From the NCBI RefSeq assembly GCF_026339875.1, contig NZ_JAPEPZ010000001.1, positions 9,238,001 to 9,302,000 of the forward strand: DNA of 64,000 nucleotides, written 5' to 3'. The first letter of the stretch is position 1. Each line of letters starts with the position of its first letter. Source of the stretch: Streptomyces sp. NBC_01571. GTDB lineage: Bacteria > Actinomycetota > Actinomycetes > Streptomycetales > Streptomycetaceae. This document shows positions 34,569-43,821 of the stretch, in pieces. A program made the position numbers and the translations under genes. The notes below the pieces were generated by a model, which was not told where the DNA came from, did no database searches, and was given only the letters and a program-made list of their open reading frames with translations.

Positions 34569-37045
34569 GCGAACCCCGGTCCCCTGCCGCCGTCCTCGGC
34601 GAGACGCCGCTGCGCCGTCGTGTCCTCGTGCGGGGCGTGGTGCAGGGCGTCGGCTTCCGCCCGTACGTCTACACCCTCGCCACCGGCCTGGACCTGCGCG
34701 GACATGTGACCAACACCCCGGAAGGCGTCGTCGCCGAGGTCGAGGGGGCGCCCGAGGCCGTCGCCCGGTTCTGCGACGGCCTCGCCGTGCACGCGCCACC
34801 GCTGGCCCGCGTGGAGTCCGTCGACCACCAGGAGGTGCCCGCCACCGGCGACACCGCGTTCAGCATCCTCGCCTCCCGCACGGACGGCCCGGCCCGCACA
34901 CTGATCCCGCCGGACACCGCCACCTGCGCAGCGTGCCTGCGTGAACTCGCCGACCCGGCCGACCGGCGCCACCGCCACCCGTTCGTCAACTGCACCCACT
35001 GCGGCCCCCGGTTCACGATCGTCACCGGTCTGCCCTACGACCGCGCCCACACCACCATGGCCGGCTTCCCGATGTGCGCCGACTGCGCGCGCGAGTACGC
35101 CGACCCCGCCGACCGGCGCTTCCACGCCCAGCCCGTCGCCTGCCCGGCCTGCGGCCCGCGGCTGCGGCTGCTCGTCCCCCCGCCCGGAGACGCCGGCCCG
35201 CCGCGGCCGGTCACGCCCGACGCCCCGGTCGCCGAGGCCCGCCGGCTCCTGGCGGACGGCGCGATCCTCGCGGTCAAGGGACTGGGCGGCTACCACCTGG
35301 CCTGCGACGCCACGAACCCCGACGCCGTCGCTCTGCTGCGCCGCCGAAAGGCCCGAGGCGACAAGCCGTTCGCGGTCATGGCCAGGGACCTCGACGACAT
35401 CGGGCACCTCGTCCGTCCCGGCGCTGAGGAACGCGGCCTCCTCACCGGTGCCACCCGCCCCATCGTGCTGCTGCGCCGCGCCGGCACCGCGCGCACTGCG
35501 CACGACCCGTGGCCGGCCGCGTCCGTCGCGCCCGGCAGCCCCGACCTGGGCGTGATGCTGCCGTACACCCCCCTGCACCATCTGCTGTTCGGCCTGCCCG
35601 GCGACCCCGACGGCCCGCGCCTGCTCGTCATGACCAGCGGCAACGTCTCGGGCGAGCCGATCGTCACCGACGACGGGGAGGCACTGCGGCGGCTGGCCCA
35701 CCTCGCCGACGCCTGGCTCACCCACGACCGCCCGATCCATGTGCCCTGCGACGACTCGGTGCTGCGGGTGTGCGACGGCGAGCCGCTCATGGTGCGCCGC
35801 GCCCGCGGCTACGCCCCGCTGCCGCTGACGCTCCCGGTGCCCGTCCGGCCGGCTCTCGCCGTCGGCGGCGACCTCAAGAACGCGCTCTGCCTCGGCGAAG
35901 GCCGCCGCGCCTGGCTGTCCGCCCACATCGGCGACATGGACGACCTCGCCACCCAGCGGGCCTTCGAGCGGGCCGTTGCGCAACTGGAGTCCATCACCCC
36001 GGTGCGCCCGGAACTGCTGGCGGCCGACCGGCATCCCGGCTACCGCTCCGCCCGCTGGGCCGACCGGAACGCGACGGGACGGCCCGTCGTGCGCGTCCAG
36101 CACCATCACGCCCATGTCGCCTCCGCGATGGCCGAGGCGGGCCTCGACGGCAGCCGCCCGGTGCTCGGCGTCGCCTTCGACGGCACGGGGTACGGCGACG
36201 ACGGAGCGGTGTGGGGCGGCGAGTTCCTGCTCGCGGACTACGACGGCTTCGTCCGGTTCGGGCACCTCGCGTACGTGCCGCTGCCCGGCGGTGACGCCGC
36301 CGTACGTCGTCCGTACCGGATGGCGCTCGCGCATCTGCGGGCCGCCGGGCTCGACTGGTCCGACGACCTGGCCTGCGTGTCCGACTGCCCGCCCGACGAA
36401 CGCCTCGTACTAGCGCGGCAGTTGGAGCGTGACCTGAACTGCGTCCCCACCTCGAGCATGGGCCGGCTCTTCGACGCCGTGTCCTCCCTGGCCGGTGTCT
36501 GCCACCGGTCCGGGTACGAGGCCCAGGCGGCGGTCGAGCTGGAGGCCGCCGCGCTGACGGCGCCCGCCGGGGACACCGGGGCGTACGGGTTCGGCGTGCG
36601 GTGCGCGGAGCCGGACCGGCCCGTCGTGCCGGGCACCGGCGGCCCACGGGCGGACAGCGCGCCCACCCCGGCCGGGCCGGCGGCCGTCCTGGAACACCCG
36701 GCCCCCGTCCTGGCGGATCCCGCACCCGTGTTCGCGGCGATCGTCGCTGATCTGCGCGCGGGAGTGGCGCCTGGCGTGGTCGCGGCCCGTTTCCACCGGG
36801 CCGTCGCCGCGCTCGTCCGCCGGTTCTGCGGGCTGGCACGCGAGCGGCACGGAGTGGACACGGTCGCCCTCACCGGCGGTGTCTTCGCCAACTCCCTGCT
36901 CTCCTCGGCCTGCGCCGCGGCCCTGCGCGCGGACGGCTTCACGGTCCTGCGCCACCACCTGGTGCCGCCGGGGGACGGCGGTCTGGCCCTGGGCCAGCTG
37001 GTGGTGGCCGCCCGCGCCGAGGAACGGACCCCCGCCACCGACTGA
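34565..37045 (+). CDS. hypF: Carbamoyltransferase HypF
   Basis: An 826-residue multidomain enzyme that converts carbamoyl phosphate into the cyanide precursor for the NiFe site. Domains in order: acylphosphatase (about 17-105, [19 protein letters not shown] and HVTNTPEGV), two zinc-finger motifs (CAACLREL ... [16 protein letters not shown] ... CPACGPRL, about 115-200), a YrdC-like adenylation domain (about 215-400, [16 protein letters not shown]), and a Kae1-like domain with the metal motif [14 protein letters not shown] plus [16 protein letters not shown] start overlapping the hypB stop. A low-complexity Pro/Ala insert (about 690-725) is larger than usual. Confidence 0.95.
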   Translation: MSEPRSPAAVLGETPLRRRVLVRGVVQGVGFRPYVYTLATGLDLRGHVTNTPEGVVAEVEGAPEAVARFCDGLAVHAPPLARVESVDHQEVPATGDTAFSILASRTDGPARTLIPPDTATCAACLRELADPADRRHRHPFVNCTHCGPRFTIVTGLPYDRAHTTMAGFPMCADCAREYADPADRRFHAQPVACPACGPRLRLLVPPPGDAGPPRPVTPDAPVAEARRLLADGAILAVKGLGGYHLACDATNPDAVALLRRRKARGDKPFAVMARDLDDIGHLVRPGAEERGLLTGATRPIVLLRRAGTARTAHDPWPAASVAPGSPDLGVMLPYTPLHHLLFGLPGDPDGPRLLVMTSGNVSGEPIVTDDGEALRRLAHLADAWLTHDRPIHVPCDDSVLRVCDGEPLMVRRARGYAPLPLTLPVPVRPALAVGGDLKNALCLGEGRRAWLSAHIGDMDDLATQRAFERAVAQLESITPVRPELLAADRHPGYRSARWADRNATGRPVVRVQHHHAHVASAMAEAGLDGSRPVLGVAFDGTGYGDDGAVWGGEFLLADYDGFVRFGHLAYVPLPGGDAAVRRPYRMALAHLRAAGLDWSDDLACVSDCPPDERLVLARQLERDLNCVPTSSMGRLFDAVSSLAGVCHRSGYEAQAAVELEAAALTAPAGDTGAYGFGVRCAEPDRPVVPGTGGPRADSAPTPAGPAAVLEHPAPVLADPAPVFAAIVADLRAGVAPGVVAARFHRAVAALVRRFCGLARERHGVDTVALTGGVFANSLLSSACAAALRADGFTVLRHHLVPPGDGGLALGQLVVAARAEERTPATD

Positions 37046-37123
37046 CGAACCGGTCCGGCCGGGCGACGACGTACGACCCGCACGACCCGCACGACCCGCA
37101 CGCCCCACAGCAAGGAGAGGCCC

Positions 37124-37432
37124 ATGTGCCTGGCGGTACCCGGCAGAGTGCTGGACATCGAAGAACGGGACGGTACCCGGATGGCCAACGTCGACTTCGG
37201 CGGCGTGGTCAAGGAGGTGTGCCTGGAGTACCTGCCCGACCTCCAGGTCGGCGAGTACGCCATCGTCCACGTCGGATTCGCCCTCCAGCGGCTGGACGAG
37301 GAGTCGGCGAAGCAGACGCTGGAGCTGTTCGCCACCCTCGGCATGCTGCAGGAGGAGTTCGGCGACCCCTGGGAGATGGCCGCGGAGACGGGCGGAACCC
37401 TGCCGCCCGAGGGAGAGGGGGCGCGGCTGTGA
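37124..37432 (+). CDS. hypC: Hydrogenase assembly chaperone HypC
   Basis: A 102-residue chaperone that carries the Fe(CN)2CO unit with HypD and hands it to the large subunit. The mature N-terminus [10 protein letters not shown] contains the essential Cys2. The length is a little over the usual 75-90 residues owing to a 15-residue acidic/Pro tail. A gcaaggagaggccc leader gives a strong ribosome binding site; 78 bp of repetitive cacgacccgcacgac separates it from hypF. Confidence 0.95.
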   Translation: MCLAVPGRVLDIEERDGTRMANVDFGGVVKEVCLEYLPDLQVGEYAIVHVGFALQRLDEESAKQTLELFATLGMLQEEFGDPWEMAAETGGTLPPEGEGARL

Positions 37433-38553
37433 AGTACATCGACGAGTTCCAGGACCCGGACCTGGCGCGCAGGCTGCTCGACGACATCCACTCCACGGTG
37501 ACCAGGCCGTGGGCGCTGATGGAGGTCTGCGGCGGACAGACGCACACCATCATCCGCCACGGTATCGACCAACTCCTGCCGGAGCAGGTCGAGTTGATCC
37601 ACGGCCCCGGCTGTCCGGTGTGCGTCACACCGCTGGAGGTCATCGACAAGGCACTGGAGATCGCCTCCCGCCCCGGGGTGATCTTCTGTTCCTTCGGCGA
37701 CATGCTCCGTGTACCCGGCACCGGACGGGACCTGTTCCAGGTGCGGGGAGCGGGCGGCGACGTACGGGTCGTCTACTCGCCGCTCGACGCCCTGCGGATC
37801 GCCCAGCAGAACCCGGACCGGGAGGTGGTCTTCTTCGGCATCGGCTTCGAGACGACCGCACCGCCCAACGCCATGACGGTGTACCAGGCCCGCAAGCTCG
37901 GCATCAGGAACTTCAGTCTGCTGGTGTCCCACGTGCGCGTACCCCCGGCCATCGAGGCGATCATGCAGTCCCCGAGCTGCCGGGTCCAGGGCTTCCTGGC
38001 GGCGGGACACGTGTGCAGCGTGATGGGCGTGGAGGAGTACCCGGAACTCGCGGAGCGCTTCCGGGTGCCGATCGTGGTGACCGGATTCGAGCCGCTGGAC
38101 ATCCTCGAGGGCGTCCGCCGGACCGTGGCGCAGCTGGAGCGTGGCGAGCACACCGTCGACAACGCCTACCCCCGTGCCGTCCGCCCGGAGGGGAACGCGG
38201 CGGCGCGGGCGATGCTGGAGGACGTCTTCGAGGTCACCGACCGGGCGTGGCGCGGTATCGGCGTGATCCCCGACAGCGGCTGGCGGCTGTCCGCCAAGTA
38301 CCGTGACCACGACGCCGAGTACCGCTTCTCGGTCGACGGCATCCAGACCCGGGAACCGGCCGAGTGCCGCAGCGGCGAGGTCCTTCAGGGCCTGCTCAAG
38401 CCGCACGAGTGCGAGGCGTTCGGAACCCTCTGTACCCCCCGCACCCCGCTCGGAGCCACGATGGTCTCCAGCGAGGGCGCCTGCGCCGCGTACTACCTCT
38501 ACCGGCGGCTGGACCTCACCCCCGCTCCCCGGGAGGCGAGCCCCGTTGTCTGA
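37429..38553 (+). CDS. hypD: Hydrogenase Fe-S scaffold HypD
   Basis: A 374-residue protein with a [4Fe-4S] cluster that, with HypC, assembles the Fe(CN)2CO moiety. Characteristic motifs are [11 protein letters not shown] (catalytic Cys), [22 protein letters not shown], and [13 protein letters not shown]; cluster ligands near the C-terminus appear in [21 protein letters not shown] and [15 protein letters not shown] start overlapping the hypC stop by 4 bp. Confidence 0.95.
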   Translation: MKYIDEFQDPDLARRLLDDIHSTVTRPWALMEVCGGQTHTIIRHGIDQLLPEQVELIHGPGCPVCVTPLEVIDKALEIASRPGVIFCSFGDMLRVPGTGRDLFQVRGAGGDVRVVYSPLDALRIAQQNPDREVVFFGIGFETTAPPNAMTVYQARKLGIRNFSLLVSHVRVPPAIEAIMQSPSCRVQGFLAAGHVCSVMGVEEYPELAERFRVPIVVTGFEPLDILEGVRRTVAQLERGEHTVDNAYPRAVRPEGNAAARAMLEDVFEVTDRAWRGIGVIPDSGWRLSAKYRDHDAEYRFSVDGIQTREPAECRSGEVLQGLLKPHECEAFGTLCTPRTPLGATMVSSEGACAAYYLYRRLDLTPAPREASPVV

Positions 38554-39634
38554 CACCACGGAGACCACCGACGTGCGGATGCCCGTCCTCGATCCCGCGG
38601 CCTGGACCTGTCCGGCGCCGCTGCGCGACCAGCCCCGCGTCGTCATGGGGCACGGCGGGGGCGGGGCGCTCTCCGCCGAACTCGTCCAGCACGTCTTCGC
38701 GCCCGCCTTCGGCGGCAGTGTGCTCGCCCAGATGGGCGATGCCGCGGCCCTGTCGCTGGGCGGTGTCCGGATGGCCTTCTCCACCGACTCGTTCGTGGTG
38801 CGGCCGCTGTTCTTCCCCGGCGGCAGCATCGGCGACCTCGCGGTCAACGGCACCGTCAACGACCTCGCCATGAGCGGTGCCCGGGCCGCCTACCTCTCCT
38901 GCGGCTTCATCCTGGAGGAGGGCGTCGAGATGGAGACCGTCGCCCGCGTGGCCGAGGCGCTCGGTGCCGCCGCGCGCACCGCGGGCGTGGAGATCGCGAC
39001 CGGTGACACCAAAGTGGTGGAGTCCGGCCACGGCGACGGGATCTACATCAACACGGCCGGGATCGGACTCATCCCGGCGGGCGTCGACCTGCGTCCGCAG
39101 CGGGTCGTGCCCGGCGACGTCGTGATGGTCAGCGGCGCGATCGGCGTGCACGGCGTGGCCATCATGAGCGTCCGTGAGGGCCTGGAGTTCGGGGTGGAGA
39201 TCGAGAGCGACTGCGCGGCGCTCGGCGGGCTGGTCGACGCCATGCTCGCGGTCACCCCCGATCTGCACGTGCTGCGCGACCCCACCAGGGGCGGCCTCGC
39301 GGCCTCCTTGAACGAGATCGCGGCGGCCTCGGGCACCGGGGTCGTCGTCCGGGAGCGCGAGGTACCGGTCCCGCCGGCGGTGGCCAACGCCTGTGCCGTG
39401 CTGGGGCTCGATCCCCTGTATGTCGCCAACGAGGGCAAGTTGGTGGCCTTCGTTCCCCGCGCGCACGCCGACGCCGTGCTCGACGCGATGCGGGCGCACC
39501 CACTAGGCGCGGGGTCGACGGTCATCGGCGAGGTGGTGGCCGACCATCCGGGCATGGTGGTGGCCCGAACCGGGCTGGGCGGCACCCGGGTGGTCGACAT
39601 GCCGATCGGGGAGCAGCTCCCGAGGATCTGCTGA
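38546..39634 (+). CDS. hypE: Hydrogenase cyanide-forming protein HypE
   Basis: A 362-residue PurM/ThiL-like ATPase that dehydrates the carbamoyl group placed on its C-terminal cysteine by HypF to a thiocyanate. The last residues are QLPRIC, with the expected C-terminal Cys. Other motifs: [46 protein letters not shown] and [15 protein letters not shown]. The start is a TTG at 38546, chosen because gggaggcgag lies 6 nt upstream and the frame overlaps the hypD stop; the next candidate, a GTG inside the protein, would remove conserved residues only marginally. Last gene of the operon. Confidence 0.93.
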   Translation: MSDTTETTDVRMPVLDPAAWTCPAPLRDQPRVVMGHGGGGALSAELVQHVFAPAFGGSVLAQMGDAAALSLGGVRMAFSTDSFVVRPLFFPGGSIGDLAVNGTVNDLAMSGARAAYLSCGFILEEGVEMETVARVAEALGAAARTAGVEIATGDTKVVESGHGDGIYINTAGIGLIPAGVDLRPQRVVPGDVVMVSGAIGVHGVAIMSVREGLEFGVEIESDCAALGGLVDAMLAVTPDLHVLRDPTRGGLAASLNEIAAASGTGVVVREREVPVPPAVANACAVLGLDPLYVANEGKLVAFVPRAHADAVLDAMRAHPLGAGSTVIGEVVADHPGMVVARTGLGGTRVVDMPIGEQLPRIC

Positions 39635-39654
39635 CCCCCGGACGGCCGCACGGA

Positions 39655-39693
39655 GGGCGGGAGGCCGCGAGCCGGTCTCGCCTCCTCCCGCCC
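39655..39693. terminator. Bidirectional terminator after hypE
   Basis: Arms gggcgggaggc and gcctcctcccgccc pair with one 3-nt bulge. It sits between the convergent ends of hypE (39634) and the membrane-protein gene (39710). Confidence 0.65.
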
Positions 39694-39709
39694 CGTGCCG
39701 CGCGTCCGC

Positions 39710-40516
39710 TCACACGGCGCCGGACATCGGGCGCGGGGTGTCCCGGACGTCGTCGCGCGAGACGGCGAGATAGGCGACGAACCCGACGATGGCGACGGTC
39801 CAGGCCAGGGTGACGGGCCCCAGCCCGAGTCCGAGGCCGCCGCGCGTGTGGCCGAGGGCCATCCAGTCGGCGATCGAGGCGCCGAGCGGACGGGTGAGGA
39901 CGTACGCCGCCCAGAAGGCGGCCACGGCGTTGAGGGCGTTCCAGCGGTGCAGGACGGCCGGGACGGCGATGGCGACGGCGTACAGCACGGCCGAGCCCAG
40001 GTAGCCGAGGCCGACCGTCGCGGAGAGGTCCCCGGCGGCGGTGCCGAGCGCGAAGGTGGCCAGCACGGTGACCCAGTAGAAGAGTTCGCGCCGGCGGGTG
40101 CGGATGCTGTGGATGGAGAGGGTGCGTTCGCTCGCGTACCAGAGGACGAGGACCGCCGCCAGGGCGAGCATGAAGAACGGGGTCGAGACCATGTAGGGCA
40201 CGCCGAGGCCGACGTGCAGGACGTCCGCGGCCATCGTGCCGAACACGCTGACCATGACGATCGCCGTCCAGTAGATCCAGGCGACGTAGCGGCGGGCGGT
40301 GAGCTGGAGGGTCAGCGAGGCCGCGAGGGCCAGACCGCCGAGGCCGACCGCGGGGACGGGGCCGAGCTTCTGCGCGAGGAGGTCCGAGGCCGTTTCACCC
40401 ATACCGGTGGTCAGCACCTTGATCAGCCAGAAGCAGACGGTGACTTCCGGAACCTTGCTCGCCATGTGGGTGGCGGTGGCGGCGCGACGATGGTGGGTGA
40501 GGTGCTCTGTGCTCAT
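39710..40516 (-). CDS. Multi-pass membrane protein (COG4705-like)
   Basis: A 268-residue integral membrane protein with about seven to eight hydrophobic helices. It opens with SKVPEVTVCFWLIKVLTTGMGETASDLLAQ, the conserved first span of the COG4705 uncharacterised membrane-anchored proteins, and includes a repeat-like GTAAGDLSATVGLGYLGS segment corresponding to a second half of similar design, so the protein may be an internal duplication. Start ATG at 40516; a longer frame up to 41035 extends through repetitive non-coding sequence and was rejected. Function unknown, sometimes annotated as a transporter. Confidence 0.75.
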   Translation of the reverse strand: MSTEHLTHHRRAATATHMASKVPEVTVCFWLIKVLTTGMGETASDLLAQKLGPVPAVGLGGLALAASLTLQLTARRYVAWIYWTAIVMVSVFGTMAADVLHVGLGVPYMVSTPFFMLALAAVLVLWYASERTLSIHSIRTRRRELFYWVTVLATFALGTAAGDLSATVGLGYLGSAVLYAVAIAVPAVLHRWNALNAVAAFWAAYVLTRPLGASIADWMALGHTRGGLGLGLGPVTLAWTVAIVGFVAYLAVSRDDVRDTPRPMSGAV

Positions 40517-40867
40517 GCCCCGCACGATGACATGGCGAACTGGCCTGGTCACAGGGGTCTTTGCCATTGCTTTGGGGCTTCTGGTGCAGGTGTTGCCAGG
40601 CGCCGCGGCGAGCCTGAACACAACCTGAACGCATCCGCGGAAACCCCTGGATCCGCTGGCCGGCGACGTGGACTCGGTGATACGAAGGCCGGTCCGCCCG
40701 ACCGCTCGACCCGACCGCACGGCCCGATCGCGATGCCCGACCGAGCAGCCCGACGCGATGCCCGACCGCTCGACCCGCTCCGGATCTCCACCCGGTGTGG
40801 CCGTCCCCGCCCACCGTGCCCGACACGACCCGACCCGACCCGATTCCGGAAATCGCGCACTCGAAAA

Positions 40868-40905
40868 ATTCACGCGTCGACCGCGGAAATGCACGACGCG
40901 TGAAT
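40868..40905. repeat. 12-bp perfect inverted repeat
   Basis: attcacgcgtcg and its exact complement cgacgcgtgaat are separated by 14 nt. It could be a terminator-like hairpin or a dimeric-regulator site; it lies about 300 bp before the sigma-factor gene. Confidence 0.45.
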
Positions 40906-41051
40906 GTCCGGCACAGGAGGGGGCGGCGTGTGAATCGGCCGGGGTGCGCGCGAATGAGCCGTGTGCGAATACGGCGGCCTGTTTCCCTGCGCATGTTTCC
41001 CTACGCTCCAGCGTCGGTCGGCTGCCCGGTGTCACTTTAATGAACCGAGGG

Positions 41052-41076
41052 GTTCCGGATGACCGATATGGGGTAA
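41052..41076 (+). promoter_or_regulatory. SigB-type promoter of the sigma-factor gene
   Basis: GTTCC, 14-bp spacer, then GGGTAA: a good match to the Streptomyces SigB/SigF-group consensus (GTTT-N14-16-GGGTAT). It stands about 135 bp before the start codon of a sigma factor of that same family, suggesting autoregulation. Confidence 0.45.
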
Positions 41077-41211
41077 TTTAGGGCAGAGTGCTTCGGACAG
41101 GAGGCACGTCCGTGGGAGCTGGTCCGCCAGATCCCGGGTGTGCCCCGTCCATCAGTGTGCGCCCGCCCCCATGGACTGCCGGTCAGTAGCCCTGAGGGAG
41201 CTGTGAGCGCC

Positions 41212-42006
41212 ATGCACACCACGGTCAGTACGAGGCATCACCCGCACGACGACGCCCCCGACACCGGCGACGCCTTCGCCCGGCTCGCCGGACTTCCCGA
41301 CGGGCCCGAGCGGGAGGCGCTGCGGGACGAGATCGTCCGCGCCTGGCTGCCCATGGCGCAGCGCGTCGCCGGCCGGTACCGCGGCAGGGGCGAGGCGGCC
41401 GAGGACCTCGTGCAGGTCGCGGCGCTGGGCCTGCTGAAGGCCGTCGACCGCTACGACCCCGCCCGGGGCAACGCCTTCGAGAGCTACGCCGTCCCGACCG
41501 TCACCGGCGAGATCAAGCGTCACTTCCGCGACCACATGTGGATGCTGCACGTGCCGCGGCGCGTCCAGGAAGTGCGCGCCAGGGTCCGTACGGCGCTCAA
41601 GGAGCTCTCGCAGACCACACCGGGCCGGCAGCCCACCGTCGCCGAGATCGCCGCGTGCGCGCACCTCGGCGAGGACGACGTACGCCTCGGGCTCGAAGCC
41701 CTGGACTGCTTCGCCACCCTCTCCCTGGACGCCGAGCTGCCCGGCGAGGACGACGGATGCGCGCTGGCCGACACTCTGGGCGAGACGGACGCCGGATTCG
41801 ACCTGGTCATCGACCGCGAGGCGGTCAAGCCCGCGCTGCGCTGCCTCCCGGAGCGCGAGCGCACCATCCTCTATCTGCGCTACTTCCGCGGAATGACGCA
41901 GCTCGGCATCGCCGAGCAGCTCGGGATCTCGCAGATGCACGTCTCGCGGCTGCTCAGCACGTGCTGCAGCACCCTGCGGGAGCAGCTGCTCACCGAGGCG
42001 GCGTAG
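41212..42006 (+). CDS. SigB/SigF/SigG family RNA polymerase sigma factor
   Basis: A 264-residue group 3 sigma factor for stress or developmental genes. Region 2: RVAGRYRGRGEAAEDLVQVAALGLLKAVDRYDPARG followed by FESYAVPTVTGEIKRHFRD; region 3: VRTALKELSQTTPGRQPTVAEIA; region 4: LPERERTILYLRYFRGMTQLGIAEQLGISQMHVSRLLS. These are diagnostic for the SigB group, which is usually held by an anti-sigma kinase and released by an antagonist; no such genes are adjacent, so control is in trans (possibly involving SpoIIE-type phosphatases such as the one at 10.6 kb). ATG at 41212 is preceded by gagggag at a workable distance; a GTG at 41203 is too close. Confidence 0.93.
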   Translation: MHTTVSTRHHPHDDAPDTGDAFARLAGLPDGPEREALRDEIVRAWLPMAQRVAGRYRGRGEAAEDLVQVAALGLLKAVDRYDPARGNAFESYAVPTVTGEIKRHFRDHMWMLHVPRRVQEVRARVRTALKELSQTTPGRQPTVAEIAACAHLGEDDVRLGLEALDCFATLSLDAELPGEDDGCALADTLGETDAGFDLVIDREAVKPALRCLPERERTILYLRYFRGMTQLGIAEQLGISQMHVSRLLSTCCSTLREQLLTEAA

Positions 42007-42198
42007 GGCACGGGCCGTGTGGGGCCCGGTGGCGCGCGGCCCCGGCGGTCCGGTGACGGTGTTCCGCCCGGCCGTCCGGCGGGTCGCCCCATCCGGGCGG
42101 CCGGGGGGCGGGCTCACTGCCGAACCCTCCCGGGAATGGTTGGCCAGCGGGCCGCCTCTCTTCGAACTACCTGGGTGGACTCGGTCCAAACAAATTCC

Positions 42199-42226
42199 GG
42201 GCGACGGGTTGAGCGCGCCGTCGCCC
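42199..42226. terminator. 9-bp hairpin, possible terminator of the sigma gene
   Basis: Perfect arms gggcgacgg / ccgtcgccc with a 10-nt loop, about 190 bp after the sigma-factor stop codon. Confidence 0.45.
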
Positions 42227-42385
42227 GATTTCCGCGTGGACCGCGTGATTTCCGAGGATCCATTCCAGCGGCGCGCGCATATCGACCCGAAGATCTGTCG
42301 GGCGGGCGGAAACATTTTCCCCGCACTCCGGCACCGCGGATTCCGCCCGATCCGCCCGGGGCGACCGCGGCCGCATGACGACACA

Positions 42386-42431
42386 TGACACCCGTACGCG
42401 CGTGCTCGCAGTGACACCCCGTACGGGTCAC
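42386..42431. promoter_or_regulatory. Direct-repeat operator candidate before the osmoprotectant operon
   Basis: TGACACCCGTACG at 42386-42398 and TGACACCCCGTACG at 42412-42425; the second is part of an imperfect palindrome (gtgac..cccgtacggg..tcac, 42411-42431). Copies are 26 bp apart, 40-90 bp before the first permease gene, a suitable place for a regulator. Confidence 0.4.
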
Positions 42432-42472
42432 CAGAACGCGCCGCCCCCCTGCGGGCCCGCTGCAATGGACAG

Positions 42473-43153
42473 ATGACGGCGCCTCCGGACGACTGCCTCG
42501 CGCGCAACGAGTGGATCTGCGGTGCGTATCTGAGCACCCGTCGCCAGATCCTGCTCGACGCCGTCGCCCAGCACCTCCAGCTCACCGTGATCGCCGTGCT
42601 CGTAGGACTCGCCGTCGCGGTGCCGCTGGCCGTCCTCGCCCGCCGCTGGGGCTGGGCCGCCGGCCCCGTCCTGGCGGTGACCACCATCCTCTACACCGTC
42701 CCGTCACTGGCGATGTTCTCGCTGCTCCTGCCCGTGTACGGACTGTCGGCCGCACTCGTCGTCGCCGGCCTCGTCCTCTATTCGCTGACCCTTCTCGTAC
42801 GGAACATCCTCGCGGGCCTGCGCGCCGTCCCCGAGGAGACCCGGCAGGCCGCGCGCGGCCTGGGATACGGGCCGGTCAGGTTGCTGCTCACCGTGGAGCT
42901 GCCGCTCGCCGTGCCCGCCGCGATGGCCGGGCTGCGGATCGCCACCGTGTCCGCCGTCTCGCTGGTCACGGTCGGCGCGATCGTCGGCTTCGGAGGCCTC
43001 GGCAACCTCATCTACGCGGGCATGAACACGTACTTCAAGGCGCAGGTCCTCACCGCGTCCGTGCTGTGCGTCGTCATCGCCGTCGCGGCGGATCTCCTGC
43101 TGCTCGGGGTGCAGTGGCTCATCACCCCCTGGACCCGCGGAGCCCGCGGATGA
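42473..43153 (+). CDS. Osmoprotectant ABC transporter permease 1
   Basis: A 226-residue inner-membrane subunit of a glycine betaine/choline/carnitine-type (OpuC/ProW) importer. Six hydrophobic segments; the cytoplasmic coupling loop reads AVPEETRQAARGLGYGPVRLLLTVELPLAVPAAMAGLR, the EAA-like motif that contacts the ATPase. An N-terminal stretch with ICGAYLSTRRQILLDAVAQH matches the family. First gene of a three-gene overlapping operon (stop overlaps the next start, ATGA). The matching ATPase gene is not in the operon but 2.7 kb downstream on the other strand. Confidence 0.9.
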   Translation: MTAPPDDCLARNEWICGAYLSTRRQILLDAVAQHLQLTVIAVLVGLAVAVPLAVLARRWGWAAGPVLAVTTILYTVPSLAMFSLLLPVYGLSAALVVAGLVLYSLTLLVRNILAGLRAVPEETRQAARGLGYGPVRLLLTVELPLAVPAAMAGLRIATVSAVSLVTVGAIVGFGGLGNLIYAGMNTYFKAQVLTASVLCVVIAVAADLLLLGVQWLITPWTRGARG

Positions 43154-43821
43154 ACACCCTGGCCGAGGCCTGGCACTGGCTCGGCGACCCCGCGCACTGG
43201 ACGGGCGACGACGGAGTTCGGCACCGCCTCGCCCAGCACCTCGTCCTCACCGTCGTCTGCCTGGTCATCAGCTGCCTGATCGCCCTGCCCGTCGCCCTCG
43301 TCCTCGGCCATCTCGGGAAGGGCGGCGCGCTCGCGGTCAACATCTCCAACGTCGGCCGGGCCGTCCCCACCTTCGCCGTCCTCGTCCTCCTGCTCCTCAC
43401 CCCGCTCGGCAGGTACGGCGAGGGGCCCACGGTCGTCGCACTCGTGCTGTTCGCCGTCCCGCCGCTGCTCACCAACGCGTACGTCGGCATGCGCGAGGTC
43501 GACCGCGGCGTGGTGCGGGCGGCACGCGGCATGGGGATGACCGGGCGACAGATGCTGTTCCAGGTCGAACTGCCCCTCGCCCTGCCGATGGTGATGAACG
43601 GCGTCCGGATCGCCGCCGTCCAACTGGTCGCGACGGCCACCATCGCCGCGCTCGCGGGCGGCGGCGGGCTCGGCCGGATCATCACCGCGGGATTCAACCT
43701 GGCGAGCACCCCGCAGGTCGTCGCGGGCGCCGTGCTGGTCGCCGTGTTCGCGCTGATCGTCGAGGGGATCTTCGAGACCGCCGAACGGCTCGCGCCCCGC
43801 TGGGTGAGAGGCGCGCGGTGA
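43150..43821 (+). CDS. Osmoprotectant ABC transporter permease 2
   Basis: A 223-residue second permease of the same importer, with six membrane helices and the coupling-loop motif GVVRAARGMGMTGRQMLFQVELPLALPMVMNGVRIAA. The final loop has IAALAGGGGLGRIITAGFN typical of OpuCB/OpuCD-like subunits. Overlaps permease 1 at the start by 4 bp and the binding-protein gene at the end by 4 bp. Probably forms a heterodimer with permease 1. Confidence 0.9.
   Translation: MNTLAEAWHWLGDPAHWTGDDGVRHRLAQHLVLTVVCLVISCLIALPVALVLGHLGKGGALAVNISNVGRAVPTFAVLVLLLLTPLGRYGEGPTVVALVLFAVPPLLTNAYVGMREVDRGVVRAARGMGMTGRQMLFQVELPLALPMVMNGVRIAAVQLVATATIAALAGGGGLGRIITAGFNLASTPQVVAGAVLVAVFALIVEGIFETAERLAPRWVRGAR

Larger units (their letters stand above)
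40517..41211. other. Intergenic region with direct and inverted repeats
   Basis: 695 bp between divergent genes. It contains an 18-bp direct repeat (gcccgaccgctcgacccg at 40696-40713 and 40760-40777), a 12-bp inverted repeat at 40868-40905, a 14-bp tandem pair tgtttccct(g/a)cgc near 40979-41006, and the SigB-type promoter for the sigma factor. No gene is supportable. Confidence 0.5.
42007..42472. other. Intergenic region before the osmoprotectant transporter
   Basis: 466 bp. It holds a strong hairpin at 42199-42226 and, nearer the transporter, two direct repeats of tgacac(c)ccgtacg, both described separately. No gene is supportable. Confidence 0.45.

Noticed and set aside
33629..37045. 1138-residue frame covering hypB and hypF
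   Set aside because: Its first third is an out-of-frame reading of hypA and hypB; only the HypF part from 34565 is real.
40517..41035. N-terminal extension of the COG4705-like protein to 441 residues
   Set aside because: The added sequence is Arg/Ser-rich and covers direct repeats; the family's first membrane span begins just after the ATG at 40516.
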